Shown: in pieces, positions 14,982 to 20,778 of the stretch
How the letters are laid out: every line of letters starts with the position of its first letter
Numbering within the stretch: the stretch's first letter is position 1
Source of the DNA: a virus
Direction: 5' to 3' (one strand)
Length of the DNA: 20,778 nucleotides
Virus record (IMG/VR): IMGVR_UViG_3300000116_000317
Coordinates: 1-20,778 of that record
Position numbers and translations under genes: made by a program
The notes under the pieces: generated by a model
Seen by the model: only the letters and a program-made list of their open reading frames with translations
The model's database searches: none
What the model was told of the DNA's origin: nothing

Positions 14982-16418
14982 ATGCGCGCTCCACCTAACT
15001 ACGGAAACGAGTTAATTCTTGAATTTTTTGACGCAAACAAAAGCATTATGGATAATGCACGAATGTTGCATGACATGGATAACAAAAAGTCTGTCAAAGG
15101 TTGGGAAATGAGTATTACCAAAATGAAACATAGCGGAATGCTTAACATTACCGTTGAAGAAAAAGTAGAAAAAAATGTTTTTGCCGAAAAAGTTCCTGAG
15201 TCATACTTTTACGACCAAGTAAATGACGAATACTTTACATTTCTTTCGACTGCCAACACCATGATTAAGGTTGAAGGTGATAGGCATAGAGCCATGAAAA
15301 CTGCGTATAGTAGTATGGTAGGCAAACCGGCATCTATTAACGAGGTATGTCGAGAGTTTGGCATACCGCGAGCATGGTTTGATGAGTATAGGCGGCGACA
15401 TGGATGGACTCACGACATGGATATTTACACTGATGAGCAAATCATGGAGTCAAATGTAGAACAATTAGTAGAAGACTTGGTTCTTAAGCGACGACATGAA
15501 TTGCATAAGAAGTTTGAGCGTAAAAAGTGGAAAGAAATTGAAGAAGATGCCGATAAATACCGCATGTTTGAAACAAATGTTCTTGCCGATTTTAAGAATC
15601 TCATACAAGAAAAGGCAACAAGTGTCTCTCAATTGGCATTACCTGTAAGTAACGACCCATTTTCTCTTGTTATTAGTCCGACTGACTTTCATTGGGGTAA
15701 GTATGGATGGGTTGATGAAGTAGGAGAAACATACGACTTTGACGAAGCCAAAAAACGCCTTATGGGTAAAACCCAAGAATTGATTACTCGACTTTACAGT
15801 AAACCTGAACAAATTATTATTTCTACCGGTAGCGACTGGTTTCATGTTGATAACGATGCGGGAACTACAACAAAAGGAACGCCTCAAGATATGATAGGTT
15901 CCCCTGCTGAAATACTGATGACCGGTTGTAAGTTGGCGCGTGAACACATAGATTTGCTTAGGCAGGTTGCACCGGTCAAAGTAGTGTTTATGCCGGGTAA
16001 TCACGATAGAATGTCGGCTATTGCTTTGATGATGTATTTGTCGGCAGTATACGAAGACTGCGAAGACTGCGAAGTTGTTGTATCTCCTTCAACCCGACAA
16101 TATGTTGAGTATGGCAATAACCTTATTGGTTTTATTCATGGCGACGGTGCTAAAAACCTTGAAGAGTTAATGTCGTGTGAACAACGCGAGTTATGGGGCA
16201 AGTGCCAACACCACACTTGGTTTCACGGACATTTGCATCACCGTAAAGTTTTGGAAAGCAAAGGGTGTATGATTATTCAATTGCCGTCTTTAGCCGGACA
16301 TGACCGATACCATGCTCGACAAGGCTACACTACTTCTCAGGCCGGATTAGCCGCACATATTATTGACAAAGAAAAAGGAATTATAGGTTCTATGTTTGCC
16401 CCCGTTGGTGAGCATTGA
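14982..16418 (+). CDS. Metallophosphoesterase with N-terminal helix-turn-helix region
   Basis: 478 residues. The C-terminal half has the complete calcineurin-like motif set: DFH (235-237), GSDWFHVDN (283-291), GNHDR (339-343), HGDG (386-389) and HGHLH (415-419), which bind two metals and cleave phosphodiesters or phosphomonoesters. The N-terminal half is helical; residues 112-142 (MVGKPASINEVCREFGIPRA, then WFDEYRRRHGW) look like a helix-turn-helix of the kind found in small terminases and transposon-type DNA-binding proteins, followed by a charged coiled coil (155-215). It is the first gene of the operon ending in the large terminase, the usual place of the small terminase. Likely a DNA-recognition protein with nuclease or phosphatase activity; the enzymatic half is firmly supported, the packaging role is inferred. 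Confidence 0.85.
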   Translation: MRAPPNYGNELILEFFDANKSIMDNARMLHDMDNKKSVKGWEMSITKMKHSGMLNITVEEKVEKNVFAEKVPESYFYDQVNDEYFTFLSTANTMIKVEGDRHRAMKTAYSSMVGKPASINEVCREFGIPRAWFDEYRRRHGWTHDMDIYTDEQIMESNVEQLVEDLVLKRRHELHKKFERKKWKEIEEDADKYRMFETNVLADFKNLIQEKATSVSQLALPVSNDPFSLVISPTDFHWGKYGWVDEVGETYDFDEAKKRLMGKTQELITRLYSKPEQIIISTGSDWFHVDNDAGTTTKGTPQDMIGSPAEILMTGCKLAREHIDLLRQVAPVKVVFMPGNHDRMSAIALMMYLSAVYEDCEDCEVVVSPSTRQYVEYGNNLIGFIHGDGAKNLEELMSCEQRELWGKCQHHTWFHGHLHHRKVLESKGCMIIQLPSLAGHDRYHARQGYTTSQAGLAAHIIDKEKGIIGSMFAPVGEH

Positions 16419-16561
16419 TGCCACATAAACCACTACATCGTAAATTAAGAAAATGTGCTAATTGTGGTAAAGAAGCCTATGTGTGTTATACAAGTTGTAA
16501 AGTGTGGGATGCAAACAAAAAAAGAATGGTCTATTGTGGAATGATGAGGGTTGTAAGATGA
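16418..16561 (+). CDS. Tiny Cys-rich, probably zinc-binding protein
   Basis: 47 residues, MPHKPLHRKLRKCANCGKEA, then further Cys at YVCYTSCKVWD and YCG. The ATG at 16418 overlaps the stop of the phosphoesterase as TGATG. A C-x2-C pair and later Cys residues suggest a zinc knuckle, but the frame ends soon after YCG with a poor tail (MMRVVR). The neighbouring frame contains the sequence NDEGCK, which would extend the knuckle after a -1 shift, so the true product might be longer. A basic, nucleic-acid binding zinc peptide is the likely class. Confidence 0.6.
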   Translation: MPHKPLHRKLRKCANCGKEAYVCYTSCKVWDANKKRMVYCGMMRVVR

Positions 16562-16686
16562 CTGAAATAAAACGAGAAGCAGTAGTGTGTGATTCATGCG
16601 GTTGGGCGAGTAAGTATATGATGAGGGGAAAGGCTTTAACAAGAGTCTGTCCGTATTGTGGAATGCGCTCGCTTAGGCCGCAGTAG
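16558..16686 (+). CDS. Tiny zinc-ribbon protein
   Basis: 42 residues, MTEIKREAVVCDSCGWASKY, ending with CPYCGMRSLRPQ. Two C-x2-C pairs (CDSC and CPYC) about 19 residues apart form a classic minimal zinc ribbon. The start ATG 16558 overlaps the upstream stop as ATGA and has GAGGG eight bases before it. Zinc ribbons this small act as nucleic-acid binding or protein-docking modules; here it sits immediately before the large terminase. No specific family can be named. Confidence 0.68.
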   Translation: MTEIKREAVVCDSCGWASKYMMRGKALTRVCPYCGMRSLRPQ

Positions 16687-16755
16687 ATGATACTATGTAT
16701 AATATAACAAAAACCGTATTTTGGCAAATTCCTATCGAAAATTATGTGATGTCTT

Positions 16756-18246
16756 ATGTCAAGTATAAAACGAGCATTAGCCTTTGAAAGAGCAAGACAT
16801 GATGTTCAGTATTTTTATCGTTGGCTTGGTTATTCTTGGGGCGAGCATATAGGTAAATGGATGGAATTATACACTGATAGGAAAGGTAGCCATGTTCACC
16901 GAGTATGTATTATTGCGCCTCGCTCGCATAGCAAAAGCACGACTCTTGGTGTTAAATTATTACATCAATGTCTGTTTGAAAAGTATAACGGTAATCCTTT
17001 ACAGGTTTGGCTATTTAGCGCAAGTCGTGATACTGCGATTCGCAGGTTGGCTGAAATTCGTAGTGATTTAACAAAACACCCTGAATTGTCTCGATACCTT
17101 GATACAAGACGAGGCGGCAAAGTCGAGTTGTATTTTACTAATGGTGCGGTAATCCGTTGTTCTTCTGTGGGTTCGGCTATTCGTGGTGAGCATCCGGCGG
17201 TTATTGCTCTTGACGATGTATTGCTTGACGCTAAAAAAGAGTTAAACAACGAACAGTTGCGCCATTGGTTGCGTAAAGTTGTTATGCCTATGCTTGACCC
17301 CGGCTCGTCAATTTACTGTGTAGGAACTCCTATGGCTATGACTGACCTTTACCATACTGAAATGCTTGACAACACTCAATGGAAAAGCGGAACATGGTCG
17401 GCATTCCCTAATTGGGATGAGCATAAACATGAACCGGAAAAATTAGAAGCGTTATGGCCGGAGTTTAGACCGACTCAATTTTTACTTGAACAGCGTGAGT
17501 CTATGGGTGCTTTGGAGTTTGCTCAAGAATTGCTTTGTCAAGTAATAGATGACGACTCGGCAGTATATCCCCGTAAGTATACCCGTAAAAATATGGACTT
17601 AGAACAAGTGCTTGATGTAGAAAAACGCGATAGTTGCCGGTATGTTATTGGGTTTGACCCTTCGCAGGGATTAGGAAAGGACTACTCGGTGCTATGCGCT
17701 GTCCGACAAGAAAGTAATGGCGATTTGGTAGTGGCAAACATTTGGCGAAGAAACGACTTTCCTCCTGACAAACAGGCTGAAATGATTGGCGAATGGTGTA
17801 AGCGATACAGCGCACCTTTAGCGGCGGAAGATGTTGGGTTTCAACGATTGTTTAAGTCGCTGTTGGAGGCTAAGGGTATCGGCGTAGATTACAGGGAAAG
17901 CAAAGTTAGCAACAAAGGTTTGAAACAGGCTTTGCTTAACAGACTTAGGGTTTGGTTCGAGCGAGAAAAAATTGTTATCCCGTATGGCGACGACAAAACC
18001 CGACGCATTATGAGCGAATTGCTTGACGAATTAGAATCACATGCTTGGAAAAACGGCGAGATTGTTGATACAGGCCGACACAACGACTTGGTAATGGCAT
18101 TGGCACACGCAGTAGACCAATTTTCAGGCGGAATGAAAGGTGCGAAGATGGTCTTTGGCAAATCGGGCAAAGGCGAATGGGCCGGTGGCAAGGCTAAAGC
18201 GAGAGCGCGTGGCAATCTTAAAGTCGTTAATCGGCGCAGGTATTGA
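16756..18246 (+). CDS. terL: Terminase large subunit
   Basis: 496 residues, complete for this family. ATPase part: Walker A-like APRSHSKST (54-62), Walker B IALDDV (150-155) with DD, and coupling motif CVGTPM (188-193). Nuclease part: YVIGFDPSQGLGKDYS with D301, EDVGFQRL with acidic E358/D359, and HNDLVMALAHA with D444. The enzyme cuts replicated DNA and drives it through the portal. It starts 70 bases after the zinc-ribbon gene with a GTGAT site five bases upstream. The order and direction (right, away from the portal operon) means the packaging enzymes and the portal are on opposite strands, which is less common. Confidence 0.95.
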   Translation: MSSIKRALAFERARHDVQYFYRWLGYSWGEHIGKWMELYTDRKGSHVHRVCIIAPRSHSKSTTLGVKLLHQCLFEKYNGNPLQVWLFSASRDTAIRRLAEIRSDLTKHPELSRYLDTRRGGKVELYFTNGAVIRCSSVGSAIRGEHPAVIALDDVLLDAKKELNNEQLRHWLRKVVMPMLDPGSSIYCVGTPMAMTDLYHTEMLDNTQWKSGTWSAFPNWDEHKHEPEKLEALWPEFRPTQFLLEQRESMGALEFAQELLCQVIDDDSAVYPRKYTRKNMDLEQVLDVEKRDSCRYVIGFDPSQGLGKDYSVLCAVRQESNGDLVVANIWRRNDFPPDKQAEMIGEWCKRYSAPLAAEDVGFQRLFKSLLEAKGIGVDYRESKVSNKGLKQALLNRLRVWFEREKIVIPYGDDKTRRIMSELLDELESHAWKNGEIVDTGRHNDLVMALAHAVDQFSGGMKGAKMVFGKSGKGEWAGGKAKARARGNLKVVNRRRY

Positions 18247-18284
18247 TACTTGCTTTTCATAATTTTTTGTAGTAAATTTTGCGG

Positions 18285-18319
18285 GAGGCTAAGCAATGGT
18301 GGATGTGCCTCTTTTTTTT
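18285..18319 (+). terminator. Terminator candidate after terL
   Basis: GAGGC (18285-18289) can pair with GCCTC (18307-18311), directly followed by eight T (18312-18319), 39 bases beyond the terL stop. The stem is short with a 17-base loop, but a T tract alone can end archaeal transcripts. The sequence also contains GCTAAGCAA, shared with the leader of the operon. Confidence 0.45.
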
Positions 18320-18365
18320 ACTTTTGGAGTGAAAAAACAAAAAACCCCCTAAAACCATGCCTAAA

Positions 18366-18420
18366 TGAGCCTGAAATTTGCCGGTGGTATCAATTGACCT
18401 ATTGATACCTTGAAGGCTCA
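18366..18420. repeat. Nested inverted repeat (hairpin) between convergent genes
   Basis: GGTATCAAT (18386-18394) and ATTGATACC (18401-18409) form a perfect 9-bp stem with a TGACCT loop. An outer pair, TGAGCCT (18366-18372) and AGGCTCA (18414-18420), closes a second 7-bp stem around it. Gene-free region 18247-18623 otherwise shows only AT-rich tracts and no convincing gene. It may be an RNA element, a regulator site or a bidirectional terminator. Confidence 0.7.
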
Positions 18421-18486
18421 CAGGGGCGTTTATATTGGTGTTTTTAGGGGTGTTCCGTCGTTGTCTTTGTCGGCGGTTTTCAATCG

Positions 18487-18536
18487 GCATGAAAAAACCC
18501 ACCTCCGAGCAATTTTTTGATATTGAAGCCGAAGGT
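18487..18536 (-). terminator. Weak terminator candidate after the leftward zinc protein
   Basis: On the minus strand CTCACCT and AGGTGGG can pair (7 bp, one G-U) around a loop of about 28 bases, followed by TTTTTT. It lies about 90 bases beyond the stop at 18624. The large loop makes the hairpin weak; the T tract is the stronger part of the evidence. Confidence 0.3.
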
Positions 18537-18623
18537 GAGGACTTCAATTCTATCGTTTCATTCAATCATAGGCTCTCAGTGTGTTGTTTTTTTCAAATTT
18601 CAGGTATCGCTTGGGAGGTCTAT

Positions 18624-19844
18624 TCACTCTTCAACGGGTATGCTTTCGATGTCTTCAAGAGCGAGGCCAAAGGTCATACCGAAGTGTGCAATATCAAAAG
18701 CGCATGGATGCACTTGAGCGTATTGCCAAACCATCTTTTCACCTTTCACGGTCTTTCGATACTTGACACCTTCATTCATCAAGGTGCGAACCGCGAGCGC
18801 GGAAGTTGCTTGACCTGCCTTAGCCTTGAGAATCAATGAAGCACATGCTCCACTTATCCGAACTGAAACCATGTGGATTTGATGACCGCCGTAGGTGCGA
18901 AGTTTACCGTCACTCATGATTTGAGGGAGGCGAATATCAACAGAGCCACCGGTCATCAAGTGTTTTGCTTGACCGCATTTAGGACATTGACTGTTTTTGA
19001 TTTGACCGTTTGAAACGAGTGTTCCGCATCCACCGTTCTTTTTGCCACAGTGCCAGTTACGGGCATTGACATCAATGTCTTGGATAGTTTCAACATTGAC
19101 GCTCAAGTGGTGCGGTCGGTGTTCGGTTCCGTTTTTGTCAAGTGTTCCGAAGGTGTAGACGGTGCAACCGTGGGTGTAAATGCCATCAGCCGGTTCATAG
19201 TTACCGTTTTGTTGTTTGATGCGTAGGTTTTGGAACTCGGTGCGAATCATGGACGCCGAATCTACTTCAACGGTTCGCATGAATGCCGACGGGTCTTCAA
19301 GTCCGAAGGCTTCAACGGTTGCTTTGGCCTTGATTGACTCAAGGGCTAGGGTGTCTTCAACGGTAGTGACTTCAATGTTCTTCGATGTGATACCGGCTTT
19401 TTCAAGTCGGGTCAAACGGTCAAATGCAATGATAGCGACAGCCATTGAACGCGCTCTTGAATTGTCTTCAAGCAATTGCTCAAATGATGGCGACAATACA
19501 TCAACGGTTACGGGGTTCATGGTGCTTGAAATGAATGTTACCGATTTGATACCGGCATTCAATAACGCTTCAGGTGTGGCATTCTTGGGTGTCATGTTGG
19601 CTGCCCGGCGGTAGAGCATATGGTCGGCTGCTTTGGTGTCCTTTGCCGTTATGCCCTTCGCTTTTCGGGTTGCCTTCTCGTTACCGTTGAACGCTTTCAC
19701 TGTAACCATCGAAAGGGCGTGAGTGAATCGCTTCTTCACTGCCTCGCTAAGGTCAATCATTCTCTCCGCCGTTGTTGAATCAATCAACAACACCGGGTTT
19801 TCAATCTGTGTCTCCACAGTTTCGGGGGTGTTTGTTTCCTCCAT
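18624..19844 (-). CDS. Zinc-ribbon protein of unknown function
   Basis: 406 residues from ATG 19844 (MEETNTPETVETQ), which follows a TATA-like CATATAGG at about -26; a longer frame to 20015 adds 57 basic residues without a ribosome site and is probably not used. Seen in the protein: an acidic N-terminus, a helical middle (KKRFTHALSMVTVKAFNGNE, RSMAVAIIAFDRLTRLEKAG), and at residues about 266-290 a zinc ribbon with CGKKNGGCG and CPKCG. The C-terminal 100 residues mix strands and helices (GGHQIHMVSVRISGACASLI). No catalytic motif is recognised. It faces terL convergently and is followed upstream by a repeat-rich control region, so a replication or regulatory function is a reasonable guess. Codon use looks somewhat more GC-rich than the virion operon. 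Confidence 0.75.
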   Translation of the reverse strand: MEETNTPETVETQIENPVLLIDSTTAERMIDLSEAVKKRFTHALSMVTVKAFNGNEKATRKAKGITAKDTKAADHMLYRRAANMTPKNATPEALLNAGIKSVTFISSTMNPVTVDVLSPSFEQLLEDNSRARSMAVAIIAFDRLTRLEKAGITSKNIEVTTVEDTLALESIKAKATVEAFGLEDPSAFMRTVEVDSASMIRTEFQNLRIKQQNGNYEPADGIYTHGCTVYTFGTLDKNGTEHRPHHLSVNVETIQDIDVNARNWHCGKKNGGCGTLVSNGQIKNSQCPKCGQAKHLMTGGSVDIRLPQIMSDGKLRTYGGHQIHMVSVRISGACASLILKAKAGQATSALAVRTLMNEGVKYRKTVKGEKMVWQYAQVHPCAFDIAHFGMTFGLALEDIESIPVEE

Positions 19845-19865
19845 GTTACCGACGGTATCTATACG

Positions 19866-19873
19866 CCTATATG
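19866..19873 (-). promoter_or_regulatory. Archaeal-type TATA box for the leftward zinc protein
   Basis: CATATAGG on the minus strand spans about -29 to -22 of ATG 19844, the same spacing as the TATA element of the rightward operon at 14952. There is no ribosome site before the ATG, as expected for a leaderless message. Confidence 0.5.
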
Positions 19874-20076
19874 AACATTTTACGCCTAATCCTTGAAATT
19901 GGCCGTTTTTGGGTCGTTTCAGGTATGAGCCAAGCCGTTTTTTGACGAGCCGACAATGTGCTTTTTTGGCTAATTTAGGGGGTTTTTGAATCATGTTTTC
20001 ATATGATTCAATCATGTTTTGATATTTATGTTCTAAACGCTATACTGCGAGCCTATTTTGCCCTGAGACGGTGCTA

Positions 20077-20095
20077 AACATGAATCATTCATGTT
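20077..20095. repeat. Perfect 8-bp inverted repeat AACATGAA/TTCATGTT
   Basis: AACATGAA (20077-20084) and TTCATGTT (20088-20095) flank TCA. The related string TCATGTTTT occurs twice more, near 19993 and 20013, so a regulator could bind several sites upstream of the leftward zinc protein. Confidence 0.6.
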
Positions 20096-20114
20096 CGTTT
20101 TTTCGGATTTTTTG

Positions 20115-20144
20115 AAATCGGTCGGCGCGCGGACCGGATTTTTT
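20115..20144 (+). terminator. GC-rich hairpin followed by T tract
   Basis: AATCGGTC (20116-20123) pairs with GACCGGATT (20132-20140) with one bulged base, around a GGCGCGCG loop, then six T (20139-20144). This fits a factor-independent terminator on the plus strand, though no plus-strand gene ends here; it may instead be part of the control region structure. Confidence 0.4.
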
Positions 20145-20174
20145 GTAACTTAGTGTATTTTTTGCACCAATAAA

Positions 20175-20411
20175 ATTAGTCGCGACTAATAAATCAAATA
20201 CCTGAAAAAATTAGTCGTAAAGTTATTCTCGACTAAAAAAAATAGTCGTAAAAAAAAGATGCCCAAAATTTAGTCGTAAATAAAATCGGCCAAAAAAAAA
20301 GAAAATAAATTAGTCGAAACCCAGAATTAGTCGAAAAGTGGTTCCCGACCCCTCCGAAGGGGGGTCAGGAACGGCCCGACATTAGTCGTATACTGTAAAC
20401 GATTTTAGTCG
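20175..20411. repeat. TTAGTCG repeat array (about ten copies, both orientations)
   Basis: TTAGTCG or its complement CGACTAA starts at 20176, 20183 (complement), 20211, 20230 (complement), 20270, 20310, 20327, 20382 and 20405, plus ATAGTCG at 20242. The first pair abuts as the 16-bp palindrome ATTAGTCGCGACTAAT (20175-20190). Surrounding bases are A/T rich (consensus WTTAGTCGWA). Spacing is irregular (6-55 bases). The array occupies the gene-free stretch and ends four bases before the stop of the next gene. It looks like binding sites for one protein: replication iterons or a repressor array. Confidence 0.85.
20341..20372 (-). ncRNA. 14-bp hairpin with UUCG tetraloop (RNA structure on minus strand)
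   Basis: GTTCCCGACCCCTC and GGGGGGTCAGGAAC (plus strand) pair with one mismatch and one wobble. On the minus strand the loop is C(TTCG)G, the extra-stable RNA tetraloop, and that strand would be transcribed after the gene ending at 20415. No T tract follows it. It may protect or terminate that message, or form part of an origin. Confidence 0.55.
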
Positions 20412-20414
20412 TAT

Positions 20415-20699
20415 TCAGGGTTTCTTGTTGGCAATATCCCAATAACCAGATTTGAAAGTTGCTCGCGCTGTCGCTGTAACATCCATCAATTCTCGGATGA
20501 ATTCGGCCGGTTCATACTCAACGGGCCATACATTAGTGCCTTCACGGGTGCGGAGGTCTGTAAGGCACTTGTGAGCGTGTGCAACGGCATCCTTGAAGGC
20601 CATGCGGCGGGTGGCCCTTTGAGGGTCGGACACCGCATCACAGCATGAACAAGCCCATGCGAAGGAGTAGTGGTCGGCGTTGGTGTAAATGTCAAACAT
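20415..20699 (-). CDS. Small Cys/His-rich protein
   Basis: 94 residues from ATG 20699, which has GGTGG five bases upstream and overlaps the stop of the preceding gene as TGATG; a longer start at 20735 lies within that gene and is not preferred. Residues 14-20 (AWACSCC) and 41-45 (HAHKC) supply Cys and His that could form a C2H2- or C2HC-type zinc site. The C-terminus has a helix (PAEFIRELMDVTATARATFK). Likely a small DNA- or protein-binding zinc protein; no family is recognised. Confidence 0.65.
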   Translation of the reverse strand: MFDIYTNADHYSFAWACSCCDAVSDPQRATRRMAFKDAVAHAHKCLTDLRTREGTNVWPVEYEPAEFIRELMDVTATARATFKSGYWDIANKKP

Positions 20700-20778
20700 C
20701 AATACCACCCACCGTCGAAGTCGTCTCCATAACATGCTTCGGCTTCAAGTTCAAGGAGTGCGTCGGCTTGGCGTTCTG
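20699..20778 (-). CDS. C-terminal end of an unidentified protein (runs off the window)
   Basis: The last 25 residues (ERQADALLELEAEACYGDDF, then DGGWY) of a frame that enters from the right and ends in TGA 20701-20699, overlapping the next start. The tail is acidic. Too short to identify. Confidence 0.55.
   Translation of the reverse strand, partial: ERQADALLELEAEACYGDDFDGGWY

Larger units (their letters stand above)
19845..20414. other. Gene-free control region
   Basis: About 570 bases with no credible gene. It holds, from left to right, a TATA element, TCATGTTTT repeats, the AACATGAA dyad, a GC-rich hairpin with T tract, the TTAGTCG array and a UUCG hairpin. AT-rich runs (A8-A9) separate the repeats. 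The density of dyads and repeats suits an origin of replication or a major regulatory region. Confidence 0.7.

Noticed and set aside
16695-16787. 30-codon plus-strand frame before terL
   Set aside because: It overlaps the terL start, is very short, and has no ribosome site.
18296-18352. 18-codon frame starting in the terL downstream stem
   Set aside because: Its body is mainly the T tract and an A-rich run; more likely part of a terminator.
18257-18565. Minus-strand frame of 102 codons after the zinc protein
   Set aside because: Composition (basic, His/Lys runs, low complexity) looks like translated non-coding DNA, it covers the nested hairpin, and it has no ribosome site.
18435-18839. Plus-strand frame of 134 codons, with an internal start MKKPTSEQFFDIEAEGEDF
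   Set aside because: The first 27 residues after the internal ATG look protein-like, but the frame then runs antisense into the zinc-ribbon gene with Cys/Phe-rich shadow sequence, and there is no ribosome site.
19845-20015. N-terminal extension of the zinc protein to 20015
   Set aside because: The extra 57 residues are basic and unpatterned, there is no ribosome site, and a TATA-like box lies within the stretch at -26 of ATG 19844.
20175-20411. CRISPR array
   Set aside because: The repeated unit is only 7 bases, occurs in both orientations and at irregular spacing, unlike CRISPR repeats of 25-40 bases with regular spacers.
1-20778. tRNA genes, integrase, attachment sites, insertion sequences
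   Set aside because: None was recognised: no cloverleaf-like sequence, no tyrosine or serine recombinase motifs, and no terminal inverted repeats around a transposase.

Overview
The window is a stretch of a head-tailed double-stranded DNA virus (HK97-type virion, long-tailed gene order). The major capsid protein, portal, large terminase, prohead protease, cement protein, connectors, tail tube, tail-assembly chaperones and the start of a tape measure are all readable. The host is probably archaeal. The two best-placed transcription starts (the + strand phosphoesterase at 14982 and the - strand zinc protein at 19844) each have a TATA-like element centred about 26 bases before the ATG and no leader, as in archaeal leaderless transcripts. 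Genes inside the operons use GGTGA/GGAGG ribosome sites or ATGA/TGATG overlaps. A marine archaeal host would fit the gene set, but the sequence alone does not name one.

Layout. 1-14688, all on the - strand and transcribed right to left, is the virion operon. In reading order it holds a small membrane protein, portal, a two-helix membrane/coiled-coil protein, a GNAT acetyltransferase, protease plus scaffold, cement protein, major capsid protein, a decoration-like protein, three small head-module genes, a large fibre-like protein, four small genes (one a membrane-SAP protein), connector, tail-completion protein, a lectin-like/tail-terminator fusion, tail tube, a 64-aa gene, the two tail chaperone frames joined by a -1 slippery site, and the tape measure (cut by the window edge). 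14689-14981 is an AT-rich divergent control region with a 19-bp inverted repeat. 14982-18246 on the + strand holds an HTH-metallophosphoesterase, two tiny zinc-ribbon proteins and the large terminase. 18247-18623 is a convergent gap with a terminator candidate and a nested hairpin. 18624-19844 (-) is an unrecognised zinc-ribbon protein. 19845-20414 is a gene-free control region with about ten copies of TTAGTCG in both orientations, a UUCG hairpin and further dyads. 20415-20778 (-) holds a small Cys/His protein and the end of another gene.

Together the genes describe packaging (terminase, portal, probably the HTH-phosphoesterase), capsid assembly and maturation (scaffold, protease, capsid, cement) and tail building (terminator, tube, chaperones, tape measure). 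The points most worth a second look are the programmed-frameshift site, the TTAGTCG array, the operator-like repeat between the divergent operons, and the fusion of a DNA-binding domain to a phosphoesterase in the place where a small terminase gene is expected.
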